A DNA stretch of 64,000 nt from positions 22,078,578 through 22,142,577 of the forward strand of contig CM055112.1 in assembly GCA_029204225.1 (NCBI GenBank), in the 5' to 3' direction. This DNA comes from Diphasiastrum complanatum. Lineage: Eukaryota; Streptophyta; Lycopodiopsida; Lycopodiales; Lycopodiaceae. Numbering within the stretch: the stretch's first letter is position 1; each line of letters starts with the position of its first letter. The notes under the pieces are model-generated. The model saw only the letters and a list, made by a program, of their open reading frames with translations, had not been told where the DNA came from and ran no database searches. Below, piece by piece: positions 1 to 12,169 of the stretch. The position numbers and the translations under genes are program-made.

Positions 1-1345
1 TCATAGTTCTCAAGTGTTTTTTGATTTGAAATAGAGTCATAGAGGTGTGTGAAACTTGTGCTTGGTGTGTGATCCAAATTATCTTGGAGTTCCTCCTTTT
101 GTGAAAGGCAAGATCTAGTAACTCAAGTTGATTGGCATTGGTGGAGAGATTGGTCTCTCTTGTGATCAAGATCTTACTCAGTGGATTTAGATCTTTGAAG
201 CACACATCTTAGTGAGAGAGAAGAATCACACTTTTTGAGATTTCAAATCTAGACCAAGGATGGAAGATGGATTTAATGTTTCAAGCTTGTTGTCAAATTG
301 CTTGAAAAAAATAAGGTTTTGGAGCTAGTTTGGACACAATTTGCAATCAAGTGGATTTTGAGATCAAAAGGGATCAAAATCATGATGAATTGATCCATGA
401 TGGGTACTGTACGGACTGAGGTTCTCAAGCATGTGTGAGATCACCAAAATTTGGATGGTTGGTGTTTCTCCAAGGTAGATCCAAATCTAGTGTATGATTG
501 CTTCTTGGAAAGGTAGTGAAGTCTAGTTTGTGATACAATTGTTTTCAAGCCAAAACGACTTGTCTTGAAAAACTTATAGGAATTCAGATGAAGGTGTGTA
601 GGGCACCCAACCTGGTGAGACATGCCAAGGGAGGCTCACAAATAGCGTAGATCATAAAAAATTCATCCTTTTGCATTGTCAATTTGTTTGTGTGTGATCT
701 AGATGAGATTTTGGTGTCATAGCCACGTAGTTTCACACAATCCATTGTGTTTGAGTTGTTTGTGGATTCCTTGAGTTTTTTCAAGTGTTTTTGAATCTCT
801 TGGAGGGAGTTGGCTCAAGTCTTGGAGCTCTTCACTTTGGTGTGAGGCAAGATCTAGATACAAAAAGAGATTGACATTGGTTGTGAGATTGATCTCAGTG
901 TGTTTGCTAGATCTCATAAGGAGTTGAATTCACTTTTAAGTATCATTCTTATAGAGAGAGAAGCAACAAATTTCAGTGGAAAATAGTCAAGTCTTACTTT
1001 TTTGTCCAAGAATCTCAAGTTATGAGTGATCTAGTCAAGATTGGTGGAAAACTAGGGCATTGTTTGTAATCAAATCTTTCCAAATCCATTCCAACTCTCA
1101 AGAGGAAGAGTAATCGGTCTAGGCAAGGTCCATTTTCCAAGGTGACTAGTTTTTTGAGTGAAGATTGATTCTTAGATTCGTGATCCAGATCTTTTGTGGA
1201 TATTTCTAGATTTTTGATGTGTTCAAATCTAGTTTCTTGAGAGTCACAAAATTACTTTGAAAAATCATTTCAGAAGTTTGTACTTTGTGTACAAGTACTT
1301 CTTACCATGGCATCAATGGAGGCAAATGGAAGGTCCAAATCAAGG
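1..1345 (+). repeat. Repetitive leader-like DNA ending in a possible copia gag start
   Basis: No gene of length is visible. Two blocks resemble each other (about 60-250 and 790-960): both run through a 'ttggag...gg caagatctag...ttgg cattggt...gagatt' pattern, so this looks like an old internal duplication. Near 1307 the sequence ACCATGGCATCAATGGAGGC opens a short frame (MASMEANG...) of the kind that begins copia gag proteins. It is cut off by about 1345, where opposite-strand copia sequence begins. I infer a 5' leader of a lost plus-strand copia element; no LTR or primer-binding site was seen. Confidence 0.35.
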
Positions 1346-1369
1346 TGCTCCTCCTTGATCCTCGAAGTC

Positions 1370-1937
1370 TCCTTGACGTCACCACCATTTGCAACATTTC
1401 AATCACGAAAGAAACATCATTCTTGATGTGAACATAAGAGCCATCATCCATGAAACTGATATTTGAGTGCTGCATTCTCTCCTCTTGAGAAATGAGCTCT
1501 CCCTTGGCTTTCTTCTCTTCCAACATGTGATTAGTTCCCACACAAATATTAAGCTTGAAGAGCCTACCATATCTAATCCCTTTTGCAATGACTTTCCCTG
1601 CTTTGATGATAAACCAAACATTGCAATCAAACTTGACACTACATCCTTTGTCAACTAATTGACTCACACTCAACCCATTTCTAGAAAATGAAGGCACATA
1701 CAACACATTTTCAAGATTTGCTTTCTTCCTTGATCCAAGCCCAATAGGAATGGTTCCTATTCCATTCATTACATATTCAACACCATTTGAATCAAGAATG
1801 GACTCCTTAGAACTTGAATATGATGTGAATGAAAAAAAAATACTCTCTTTTGCAAGTGATATGTGACTTTGTCCCAATATCAATCCATGGCATGATTTTT
1901 CTCCATAGAAAGCTTTCAGATCAATCATGCTCTTCAA
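1370..1937 (-). pseudogene. Ty1/copia protease to pre-integrase fragment (broken)
   Basis: A minus-strand frame of about 211 codons reads as the end of the copia protease and the GAG-pre-integrase region. Visible landmarks are the block NGIGTIPIGLGSRKKANLEN, then VLYVPSFSRNGLSVSQLVDKG, then GRLFKLNI, the order found in plant copia polyproteins. The catalytic DSG of the protease lies outside the fragment or is lost, and the tail after residue 170 is not copia-like. Gag, integrase core and reverse transcriptase are absent. It sits back to back with plus-strand copia sequence at 2710, so it is a dead, rearranged fragment. Confidence 0.8.
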
Positions 1938-1939
1938 GG

Positions 1940-2708
1940 ATGGAAGAAATCAATGGCAAAAGTGCTCAAATGGGGGAAAGCTCTTCTTGATGCTTGAAGA
2001 TGGCTTTCAATCAAGGAAGCCTTGTCTTGGCTATGGTGACCTTGCTGCAATTTCAAACTTATTGGCTGGTTTTCTTATCGAGCTCATGCCAAAGGGTCTA
2101 CTTGAGAAGCTATTCTTAGCTACTTGAGTTTTGGAGGAAACTAGCATAATTATCGAGCTAATTTTTGAGTGTGAGAAATAGGCAAAATTTAGCTTGATTG
2201 ATTTGTCAATTTGTCGTACAAATGTCCATTAATTTCTTTTACATATTTTCAAGTTGAGTTTGAAAAGTCAAGAGGCCTCCAAGTCGACTTCTAGTGAGAT
2301 GGTGACATGTGTTACAAAATGTAAGGATTGATTTTTTGCTAGTATACAACCAGAGTGATTATTTGGCCCAAGACATCTTCTATTGTTGGCATGTTGACGT
2401 TGTTCTTGTAGCTCTAGAATTTCTACAGGTTTATTGTGATGCCATTTGGGATTCATCAATGCATCAACAATAAAGGATATGATTGAACTTATATAGGTAA
2501 GTTTGTATTGAACTTTATATAAAATATGTTGACTTTTAGCTTAAAAGATATCTTATAGGTGACCCAACTTATAACTATGTTATCGTCTTTTGATTTTTGT
2601 TGATTTGATTACTTCTTTTAACATCTAGTTTTTAATTTGTATCTTTAGATTTTTTTTTTTAATATATATTTTTAGTTTTTAATTTTTGAATGTTATATTT
2701 CATATTTA
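1940..2708. other. Non-coding stretch with a sliver of gypsy reverse transcriptase
   Basis: This interval is AT-rich and has no sustained reading frame. At about 2415-2460 on the plus strand a short frame reads FYRFIVMPFGIHQCIN, resembling the 'F..MPFGL.NAP' block of Ty3/gypsy reverse transcriptase. The match is only about 16 residues, so it may be a tiny relic or chance. Otherwise I see nothing. Confidence 0.3.
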
Positions 2709-2709
2709 T

Positions 2710-3545
2710 TGATTTTAAAAGGTCTAGATGTCAAATTTGATGTTGACACATGTATAATCAAGAGAGAGGGTGAAGTAATAGCTAGAGAATCTAGATTTGG
2801 GAGGTTGTACAAACTAGATTCTAGTGAAAGTGCTAACATTTGTGATGCTGCCTACAAGACCAAGATTTCTCAAGAGAATTTATGGCATAAGAGATTGAGC
2901 CACCCCAATTTCAAGGCCATGACATCCATGGTCAAAGATGGAAAAGCTATTGGATTGCCAACAATTATGTCAAAGGAGCTTCAACCTTGTGAAGCTTGTG
3001 CTATTGCAAAATCTCATAGAAGACCTTTTTCAAAATCCAACATCAAGTCTTGTAGTCCTTTTGAGCAAGTGCACTCGGAAGTTCACTCTTCCTCTTCCAA
3101 GAGCAAAGGAGGAGCTACATGCTTTGTCACCTTTATTGATGATTATACAATATTTTCTTGAGTGTATCTCTTATCTTCCAAATCTATGGTGTTTGATGTC
3201 TTCCTTAAATTTTAAGCTTGAGTTGAAAAGCAATTCTCTTGTAATTTGAAAGCTTTGAGATGTGATGGTGGGGGGGAGTATACCTCCAACAAGTTTAATG
3301 ACTTTTGTGAGCAAGAGGGAGTGAGAAGAGAGTTTACTTGTGCTTACTCACCCAAAACAAACTGGGGTTGCTGAAAGAAAAAAATAGGACTCTATGCGAA
3401 TGTGCAAAAGCCCTTAGAATAGAGGCAAAGATTTTTGGGGAGAAGCAATTTCATATGCCAATTATCTTTGTAATAGACTTCCAAATCTTGCTCTAGAAGG
3501 AAGATCAACATATGAGATGTTATATAAGGAAAAGCCTAAGGTAGA
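2710..3545 (+). pseudogene. Ty1/copia pre-integrase and integrase fragment (broken)
   Basis: The frame at 2709-3161 carries the GAG-pre-integrase motif LWHKRLSHPNFKAM, the second half of the integrase zinc-binding site CEACAIAKSHRRP, and the start of the core (HSEVHSS, where HSDVH with the catalytic Asp is normal, then FIDDY). After a stop the same protein continues in other frames to about 3545: DGGGEYTSN-like sequence near 3270, GVAERKNRTL-like sequence near 3365, and SYEMLYKEKP near 3510-3535. At least three frame changes and the Asp-to-Glu change in the first catalytic position make this a dead copy. No gag, protease or RT is attached. Confidence 0.85.
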
Positions 3546-5330
3546 TCACTGTAGGGCTTCAATCACCAAACTCCTTTGGAATTCCTTTAAGGTCATGCAT
3601 AGTCCAGACAAAGACGTCTTGATATTCTCTTAGTAAATCCGTGTATAACTACATGTCTACATTGGTGTCGAGTTGGGTAGAGGCTTGTTCTTCAATAATT
3701 TCAACTCTTTAAACAATGACATCCTTTTGTAAATTCGTTGGTTCTTTCTCCACTGATGTTGTCCGGGTTTGAACCATTTTGGCTAAAATCTTCGACTTCA
3801 GCAGCTTTGGACATCCTGTATTGATATGCCCCTCTCTTGTACAATTTGAACATAAAGGAGTATAGCCAACTTGTTTCTAGGTTTTGGACATTCAAGTGAG
3901 TAATGTCCTGCAGCATCGCAGTTGAAACAAGTTCCTGGCACTCGATTTGGCTATTGATTTGGCATAAAGTAAACGACTTTCTATACAGGTGCCACAATTT
4001 GCATAAGAACAAATCTCTTGAGTGCAAATTTTGATTTTGACGGTTGTGTTGATTGTGGATTGCCTTGTATAAATGAACAAGACTCATCTCCTTCAACTTC
4101 ATGCAGAATACAGTATCTCTCCAGACGTATTATACTCCACATAAGCTACTGAGTTATGTAAACAATCAGTATGAGTATAACCTAAGCAATTGCATCTGGT
4201 ACACTATAGACTTGGATTTGTTTTTGGTGCTTTCTTCCACTTCTCCTTCACTTCTGATATCTATACTTGAAGGTCATGCATTCTAGATGCCAGGTCTGCA
4301 ATTTCTTTCTTCATATTTTTCTCGGATTTCTACAGTGGTTCGTTGATCTTTTTAGATTTCTTTTTAATTTTTCTCTTTTTATAATTCGCATATCTTCTGA
4401 GGTGGAAAAACTTGAATAAGTAGCATCAAAACTTGACTCAGAATCAGAAGATGAATCACTGTTTTCAGTCGAAGAGTCATCATTCTTTGAACTCTTCTTT
4501 TTTTGGCAGCGATATAGCTCTTCTTGCAATTGTCGAAGTTTCAAAATTTTCAGCAGATTCAATAACATCGGACAATGAATCCATTCAACCTTGGTGACAA
4601 TAGTGGTCCATCTTAGAAGGTAGACCCCCACGGATCATTCAATTTGCATGGCTATTGGATATTCTCCCACTAGATTTTGAACTTTCCGAGTATATCTGTG
4701 CAGAGATTGTTGGTCTTTTTTTCGCATACAATTTAGTTGGGCAAGCACCCGTCTTGAATATCTAATTTTTCAAAATTTCCTAAGGAACACATCCTTAAGT
4801 TGGTCCCAGGTAGTGAGCGTAGCTTTGTCCATTTGACTATACCAAATTCTTGCCTGCTTCCACAATAGTCCAAGGAATATTTGAAGTTTGCCTGCGATTG
4901 TTCTATCATTATTGGAAACATCAATAGATTTGAACTGCGACATATAACTATCAACATTTGATTTTTACAATCAATTCCTACAATGGGTTTCATTAAGGTT
5001 GTGCTCAGTTTTGCAATCATCTAAAATTTGCCCAACTACATAATCTTGATATTATGCAATGGCAGGCTGAATATTGACCATGCTTGGACTAGTGAAACCA
5101 TTTTGATGCTTTTTCCTTGCTAGGATATGCATAGCATTTGCATTGCACTCTATAAATTTACGACTTTCTGCGGGATATTTACCCAAGTTGAAGGTGCACT
5201 TCCTATAATGATTCACAAATGTGGTGTTTTTTGCCCATTCAACTTTGAATGTTGTCTTTTCTCGACAAATTGATCCTAAAAAATAATTGATTGGGCACCC
5301 AATATCTAAAAAGACAAGTTCATGTTGCAA
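3546..5330 (-). pseudogene. Ty3/gypsy gag plus start of pol (degenerate)
   Basis: Reading the minus strand from 5330 downwards gives a broken gypsy gag. Around 4870-4750 the retrotransposon gag core is recognisable in mixed frames (ARIWYSQMDKATL then TWDQLKDVFLRKF). Around 3950-3800 two zinc knuckles follow each other in different frames, CFNCDAAGHYSLEC and CSNCTREGHINTGC, both CX2CX4HX4C. At 3640-3550 the sequence REYQDVFVWTMHDLKGIPKE matches the conserved segment just before gypsy reverse transcriptase. Frame shifts and stops are numerous. The distance from knuckles to this pol segment is only about 200 bp, so the protease region is largely deleted. Confidence 0.75.
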
Positions 5331-5339
5331 TCATATACG

Positions 5340-8300
5340 TTTATTAATATTAAGTATCTACTAAATATATCAAAGGTTTTACATAAATTCAACCTTTGCA
5401 TATAATTGTAGTAGGGAAGAGCACAAGTGTTGTGATTTGTCATTAAATTGCACAGTTCTTAGAATATGACAGAGTACCAACAAGGTCATAAACTAGGGTA
5501 TTAAGAACTAACACCATGACTATAGAAAAATTCAATTCCTGATTGCTCACATAGAGAACTGATTCTTATGAAATATATTAAGAAACCATAGACACTTGGT
5601 CCAACCCATCCTATACCCATCCAATAACAGTTCGACACTGTCTGATGCCAAAGGGATAGCAAATATCCCACACATACCCAGACATGGGGATTTGACATGT
5701 TCCCAATACCCGGTCATTAACCTCCGATTTTGAAATTTATACTTCCTTTGACATACCATTGTATCAAAAAGTCAAGAACCACCCAACACCGGTCGTAACA
5801 TTAGTGGTCGACTGTGTTTTATAAGGTCAACTTCTCCTTTTGAATTATGTTGCACAAGGATCACAGTACTTTTGCCAAACCATAGATGCATCCCATTCCA
5901 AAATGACGCGTTACGATTAGGTTCCAAAGTGCTACATTTTGGAACATTCTAAAATGTAGGGTCCAATATGTTTTTTTTAAGGTGTCGTAGGGAAAACAAA
6001 ACAAAACCCAAAAAGAAAAGAAAAGCCTAGAGACTTGAAAAAATAGTAATATACATACTAGCTATCAAGAATACTAGACTATACACAGTTGCATTGAAAC
6101 CAGATTTGCTTTGTTACATTTTTAGATCACAAGAAGCATTGAATAATATTGAACGACCCTTGCACATTTACAGTCTATGGTTATGGGACCAACATCCATT
6201 CACCTAGAAGATGTTTTGACAATCTTGAACTCCCGTTGGTGATTCTTCTATCGAGTTGTACTAGTTGCAGATCATGCGACTAGCAAGGTATTGTGTTCTT
6301 TAACACACACAGAACAAGTGATCACTGAAGCAAGTTCAATACAAGTGACGAAAGTTAATCCTCATGAGGTTTCCTTTCCTCCCTTGGTAGCACTCCTTCC
6401 TCAACGCTCTCAATTTTCATCACACAAGCTTTGGCTTTGATATCACTGAGAAGGCATGACAAGGAGTCACTAAGTTGACATAGATGTGTTGCGTACAATT
6501 GAATTTCCTAGATTTTGAAAATATATATGTCTCCATAGTATAGGATGCATCTATGCTTGATGCACATCATGCAATTAGTAGCTTAGATCCCCAGAATTAC
6601 GAAGCTAAGGCAAGCTATGCTTGTACATCCAACATGGCATTGGATCCTCTAAGATACACTTGCATTGGACCCTAACCCATAATAATAATCTTAAAACATT
6701 TTTCTCTAGCCACATTTGAGGCTAACAGTTCTAAGCTGCCTACCCATCCAATATATTGTTGTTAGGTTGTGTGTCTCCTAGCCCGGTTCCACAGGCTGTA
6801 AATTAAAATAAATTGGGTTTCTTAGATTTTCCAAAGAACGTTCTGGAACACGGAATGATCTAGGAGTGGAATGTCTTTCTGGTACAACTTAGAGCCAAAC
6901 CTTAATCTCAAACCACCAAAACATACATTTGGCTTCTTTCGATGAATTCCAACTTGATGACTTATCACCTAAGCTTGAAGTTTATACAATCTTCCTGCAA
7001 GAATCCCTTCAGCTACCACTTTGTTGTTCTTCTTCTTGATAAGACATCGTTCTTCATCAAGTTGTACAATCATAGGTTGCTTTGCTATTGCTGAAATTGA
7101 GAGTAAGTGTTCACAGTTTTCTGAATCTGTGAACACGGTTCTTGTGTTTTCTTTACCTCTTCTTTAGTTACGGTCCTTTATGGTTCTTCTTCTTATTAGA
7201 ACAATTACAAAGCAGAAGCGTTACTCAATTTTCAACATGTATTTCCCAGCCTGTCAGTGGGAGACATAGTTCCGATGCTCAGCTACATGCAGAAACCGAC
7301 CATGTAACCATTTCTAGCTCAAGAGGATCAACGTTTTGGAACAGGGAGCAGACCTACCACTATCTACTGAATCAGAAATCAATCAAGAACAAGATTAACT
7401 ACTGAACAAGAAACAAGAAACTAGATTCCTAACAACATTTGACAGTCCAAGAATCAAGAAACACTCATTTCTTGATGCTTAGAATGTCCAAGAACAATCA
7501 AGAACTGCAAAGTAAGAGAGTATGCAAGATCTACACCACTATTCCAGCCTATTTAGTTTACTTGAATGCTGATTTCTACCTTATTCCATAAACAAGAAGT
7601 GAATTCTAATCCACAACTAAGCAAAAAACTAGAAAACAAGAAACTAGTTAATCCACAATGCAAGGAATTCAACCATGCTCATAGAAATTTCACTCAAGAA
7701 TATTGCCATGAACAAGGAGCTTAGCAATCATCAAGAACTCGTGGAGGATCCTCTTTATTTGCTCAAGAGAACTTGACAATACATTCAAAGCTCCCTGACA
7801 AGAGAGGGGAGCCCTTAAATAAGCAAGAAGGCTGCCCATGTGGAGCCCAAGTGGCAATTCCACCAAATTAGAAATTACATGTTGAATTTGCCCTTCCACT
7901 AAAGGTCACCATCAAAAGGTGGCTCACTCTAACTAATTTAAGGGGGGGGTCTACATCTATTTACAAAGCTTAGGAAATATGACTAGCTCCTACATGGTCG
8001 TTCATTCTTTGGGATACACCATGTAGGCTCACATAGATATTTCACTGTCATCCTAGCTAGTAATTTCTCGGCTCTCATGCTCGGTTCTCAGTTTCTTCTG
8101 CTCTCCTCCTTCTGAGACCTCCTCGGTCATGGGTGAGAGGTATTTTGTGTCTTCGGCTTGGCTCGACATCTGGGGATTCTCTAGAATCTGCTAACATTAT
8201 CCACCACTAATCTGTTGTAGGACCCACTGTAACACCGGTGATGTCTTTCGCTTGGCACTTGGAAAAGCATGGATCTTCGTTCGCTTCCGTAAAACCAGGT

Positions 8301-8400
8301 GCTTATTATCCACAAAACTTATGATTATTTTTTTTTTCAAAATTGGAAGTCTCTCAATTGGCCGCTACATTTCAGCCTTTCTGAGAACTTCTTGCGAGTC
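5340..8400. other. Non-coding DNA, nothing recognised
   Basis: About 3 kb without a supportable gene. All open frames are short and lack recognisable motifs. Around 5926-5955 a short imperfect inverted repeat (ACATTTT...AAAATGT) is present. From about 7380 to 7660 the sequence is rich in 'caagaa' and 'aacaagaaact' words. The part near 7780-8230 has LTR-like base composition, but I found no paired repeat or primer-binding site, so I make no element call. Confidence 0.5.
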
Positions 8401-8412
8401 CCGCTCGTCTTG

Positions 8413-9609
8413 TCATCGTGCTGTTTGCTTTCTCTCGCTCATCTTTCGTCCCAAGGCTTCAAAAACTTGGAAGCAGAGCTTACTTCCGAATTTGAGGGGC
8501 CCCAGATATTCTCTTACCTTTTCCACGAAGCCCATTTCCTGCCAGTCTTCCACCATGGTCACATAGCGTGACGACATGAAGGCCGCTCTGTAGTATAGCC
8601 TGGCCATCATCTCATGGTCTTCTTCCGACTAGAGGGCTACATTTGGGTTGATTTTGATGGGCTCCAAGCCTTGATCCCAGAAACAATCTTGCTGCATCAG
8701 AAAGGCCATGGATCTGCAATACTCGACACTTTCTTGCACACAAAGATCGGCACTTGTTTTGTATTCATGTCCGAAGTCGAGTAACTGCAGCCTCAGATCA
8801 TCCGGGGAGGTTCTCTCTGAAATTCCCGGAATGACTGGCCAGTTTACCAACTCTACTCGTGCGTTTTCCACCGGTCATGGATTTCTGCGTTTGAGTGGCA
8901 TGTAGAAAGGATCCACCCGCTTCCATGTCGGTGCCTTCAAATACTCCTGAAGTCGCCTGCTATCTTTCAGGACTTTATTCCGCCATTCTGGTTGCAGTTG
9001 TAATGCGGCAATGATCTCGGCCCTGGTGGAGTATTGGCTTTGATCAATGTCTTCTTTGCCTCCCCTCATGTTGGGAGGGTATTTCCTCTCAAATTTCTCT
9101 GACTCTTTTGTGTCAGCCAATTTGCCTTTGGAACTGGTAGGGGAAGTTGTCCTACGCGGTTGGGATGGCCTCGCCAGATAATCATCTAGGGCCTTGGTGC
9201 CCGTGTCTTTTTCTTTGGCTTTCTCACTTGTCGACGGCTCAGCTACGTCGGTGTCTTGCCTAGGCGAGAACCTTCTTATCTCTGGTTGATTTGCCAGGAA
9301 GTCATCATCGCCTCCAATGTCCGTGTTAGTTTCTGGAAGGTCAGGGATGGAATGATCTAGAGAGAGGGGTGCGGGGGTGATAGGTTTAGGAGGAGGTGGG
9401 ATCAACAAGTTATACGCCGCACCGGGGGAGTGGAGTTGTTGGAGGAACTCGTCCCGTCGGGCTTTGTAGGTGTCAAGTGGGCCTTTTGATGGGCCTTTTA
9501 TTTTGCTAGGAGGTGATGGAGAGAGGGAAGGTGAAAGAATTGGATAAGTTGGAATGAATGTTTCGGAAAAGTTGAAAGCAGAGTAGGAGGAGGGAGTCAG
9601 GAAACAGTT
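8413..9609 (-). pseudogene. Hypothetical proline-rich protein relic, two in-frame stops
   Basis: I do not recognise this protein. One minus-strand frame is open from about 9609 (no ATG seen; it starts just after a TAG) to 8875. It then continues in the same frame past a TGA at 8875-8877 and another stop near 8626-8628, to 8413. The first part is Pro/Ser/Thr-rich (LSPSPPSKIKGPSKGP, then IPPPPKPITPAP). A charged middle follows (EKFERKYPPNMRGGKEDIDQ), then a globular-looking part (TRAEIIAALQLQPEWRNKVL, WKRVDPFYMPLKRR, VELVNWPVIPG, MVEDWQEMGFVEKVREYLGP). It is more GC-rich than its AT-rich surroundings, like the frame at 44990-45883. It could be an accessory or gag-like protein of a large retroelement; that is inference. 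Confidence 0.5.
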
Positions 9610-9712
9610 CTAGAAGCAGCCTCGACTCTCTGGCCACCCGATCCTGAGCTACCGTCTGAAGGGTGGGTTTGTCCGTCTTGATTCCCTGCCCAATTATTTC
9701 CATCATCGTCCC

Positions 9713-10193
9713 ATGGCTTCGTTGATTGAGCACCTGCTTGGGCCTTGCACGCCGTGTCCTATAATTGGTTCACCTTGTCCAAGACTTGCTACATTGGATA
9801 CACACGACGAACCACCACCCAATTTTGAGGTTTTTGAAGAACCTGAACCACTCATCCAAGCTCCAAATGATATGGAAATGATGGGAGAAGAAGATATAAT
9901 TGCAAATGATGAGATTCCTACGATCGTACAATGCCAAATTGAGAGTAATTTGAGGCCCCCACGTTTGGATGAGATAGAACTAGAAGAAGAGGAGATTGAA
10001 TTTGAGAGTAGCTCACATTATCAAAGAGACATGATCGAAAATCTATGATTATACTTAGACCTAGATTTCGATGAGTGTCAAGACTTGTGTGATGACAAGA
10101 ATGACGAAAATGACGAATATGTACTTAAATTTACTTGCATTCATGTTTTTTTCATATTCGTTGCAATACTTTTATCTATACTTTTAATATAGT
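9713..10193 (+). pseudogene. Hypothetical acidic protein with C-terminal hydrophobic segment
   Basis: The frame starting at ATG 9713 runs 111 codons to a TGA at 10046-10048 and is strongly acidic (for example RLDEIELEEEEIEFESSS). The same frame continues after the TGA with the same acidic character (DLDFDECQDLCDDKNDENDE). It then enters a hydrophobic run (FFIFVAILLSILLI) that could be a membrane anchor, and stops at 10191-10193. The continuity of composition suggests one protein of about 160 residues broken by a single stop. I do not recognise a family. The first codons overlap the upstream end of the opposite-strand relic, so the true start is uncertain. Confidence 0.4.
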
Positions 10194-10229
10194 TAGAGTT
10201 GAATGTGATAATTACAATAACCGAACCTT

Positions 10230-10540
10230 GCGGTGATGTCCTATTTCAGAATGTCACCTCATATTCCCTCCCTATGACGTGTAGGTTTTTTCATTTAAGG
10301 AAAGATTAGAACATCATCTTTAACGGGAGAAAGTAAGGGCTCTCTCTCTCTCTCTCTAGAATTACAAATCTAAGATTCATTTACCATCAAACACTATCTA
10401 TTCAAACACTTAACACTTAACAATATCTATTCAAACACTTGACACTATCTATCCAAATACTATTATTAAAACACTTAACACTTAATACTATCTATCCAAA
10501 CACTTAGTAAAACACCAACCTAAGGCGTTGGATTGCGAGA
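10230..10540. repeat. Simple repeat: (CT)n and 'acactatctatccaaacactta' words
   Basis: A CT dinucleotide run lies at 10340-10357. From about 10388 to 10510 the words 'aacacttaacactt' and 'actatctatccaaa' recur five or so times with small changes, forming an irregular tandem repeat. No coding potential is visible. Confidence 0.7.
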
Positions 10541-10925
10541 ATTCGAAGAAATGAAACAGACGTTAGATTTTGACGTCCTCAAAACACGTCGGAATCCGAC
10601 ATCCATGTCAGTCTAGGCTTGGACGCCAGATGCCAGACGCTATGGACAGGCTTTTAGATTGCTGACATGGACGTCGAATTCCGATGTCTGTCGGATTTCG
10701 ACGTCCACGTCGGATGACATGTAATATTTTTTAAAAAGAAAAGTGCCACGCCATATCCAATCGAGATGTCGGATTCCGACGTGCACTTTAAAAATTTGCT
10801 GCCACCACAATTTTCTGATCACCGGACTTCCAGTTTGGGATTTTTTGCCTAGATGTCGGATTCTAGCGTGTCAAATTGCGACGAATTATAAATTTTTTGA
10901 AAATACGTTAGAATCCGTGCAATAT
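10541..10925. repeat. Cluster of GTCGGAATCCGAC-type palindromes
   Basis: A near-palindromic 13-mer recurs: GTCGGAATCCGAC at 10588-10600 and GTCGGATTCCGAC at 10768-10780. Decayed forms are ACGTCGAATTCCGATGT at 10671-10687, GTCGGATTTCGACGT at about 10690-10704, and a half-copy at 10855-10865. The neighbouring words 'gacgtc', 'acgtcg' and 'atgtcgg' also repeat. CG is otherwise scarce here, so the cluster stands out. No family is assigned. Confidence 0.65.
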
Positions 10926-11949
10926 GTTATTGTGTGCTATGGATGTGTTTTGTGAAGTCTTAGCAAACTACTTATCTCCACTTCATTCACTCTTGACAGA
11001 CGACGTTTGTCAAGATAGAGAAAATAAAGGAGAATTTATCCTCACATTTAAAGAAGTGGAGATAAATATCTTGGAGGAGGATGTATGCATCAAAATATTC
11101 ACCTATTGAGGTCCCCCTATGAACATTGGCCAACCTTATAGGAATCATAGATCACAAGATGAGAGGGTAGCTGAGAAATCTAGATCGGGCAATTTTTTGC
11201 ATAGACCTTTGATAATGTGACCATTAGACAAAGGCAAAACCAAGATGGAGGATCAGCATCTTCTAGTGAATCTGATAGAGATTAATTATCTTCTTTGTAA
11301 TATTTTCTTACTCTAGAGCCATTTTATTGTTTCCAATAGTGTGTTTTGATGATCAACCAGGTAAATGGATCTATTTACAAATATTTCAACTACTTGGAAA
11401 GGATCCATCCTTATGACCACTTTGGCCTAAAACCAATAATACTTCTATGATTAGATGTCCGTCACAAAATAACTTGAGTAAAAAACCTTAATTCATCTAA
11501 CTGCAAAAGCTTTCTCTCATAGGTAATATATCTTTGAGAAAGACGTTTCTATTTTATTTTCAAAAGCAACCAAAAGATCATCATGGAAGGACCAATTGAA
11601 CAACATAATCATGATAATCATCTTTCCATCATCATTGATTATGTTGGAGCTTCATACACAAAATATGTTTGATATTCTGAGTTTGTTTCATCCGTCCTAC
11701 CAAGGGAAAGACTGCAATTCGCTACTAATTTTTTCATTCCACTAAGAACATGGGGCTTGGCTAAGCAAGGTCGTAAAGCAAGTAGATGACTAAAAACATG
11801 TCAAATCAGAAGAAAAAAAACTGATTTCATAGTTGGTTTATGAAATTGGTTAATGTTGTCCCTTACAAATCTGCTTGGCACCATTTTCCAGTTAGAAGCT
11901 GAAGAAACAAAATGTTTCTAATTACAAAGCCTTGCTAGCTTTCAGCCCT
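10926..11949. other. Non-coding, nothing recognised
   Basis: Roughly 1 kb of AT-rich sequence. Only short unconvincing frames are present (for example 10924-11109, plus). No repeats, LTR ends or primer-binding sites were seen. Confidence 0.5.
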
Positions 11950-12150
11950 CATCCTGACGAAGATGTTCGTGAACACGAAAGTCAGGAGACACGAAGTAGA
12001 AAAAGTTTCGTGAACTCAAAGTCAAAGGGACGCAAACTCGAAAGTCGAAGGAACGAAGACGAACGGTTCGCGAACTTGAAAGTTGAATAGACGAAGACGA
12101 ACAATTCACGAACTTGAAAGATTCACGAACGAGAATCTTTTGCGGTCCAA
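11950..12150. repeat. Short irregular repeat built on TTCGTGAAC / TTCACGAAC
   Basis: The word TTCGTGAAC or a close variant recurs at about 11964, 12007, 12065 (TTCGCGAAC), 12106 and 12121 (TTCACGAAC). The copies alternate with 'ttgaaagt', 'tcgaaagtcgaag' and 'gacgaagacgaac' words. Spacing is irregular (roughly 15-60 bp). The 9-mer is close to a perfect palindrome. The repeat lies just upstream of a copia LTR-like region. Confidence 0.55.
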
Positions 12151-12169
12151 TACGAGAGAAAACAAATGA

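Noticed and set aside
5501-5759. Overlapping minus frames with Trp/Gly-rich residues
   Set aside because: Short, with no family resemblance and no companion element sequence.
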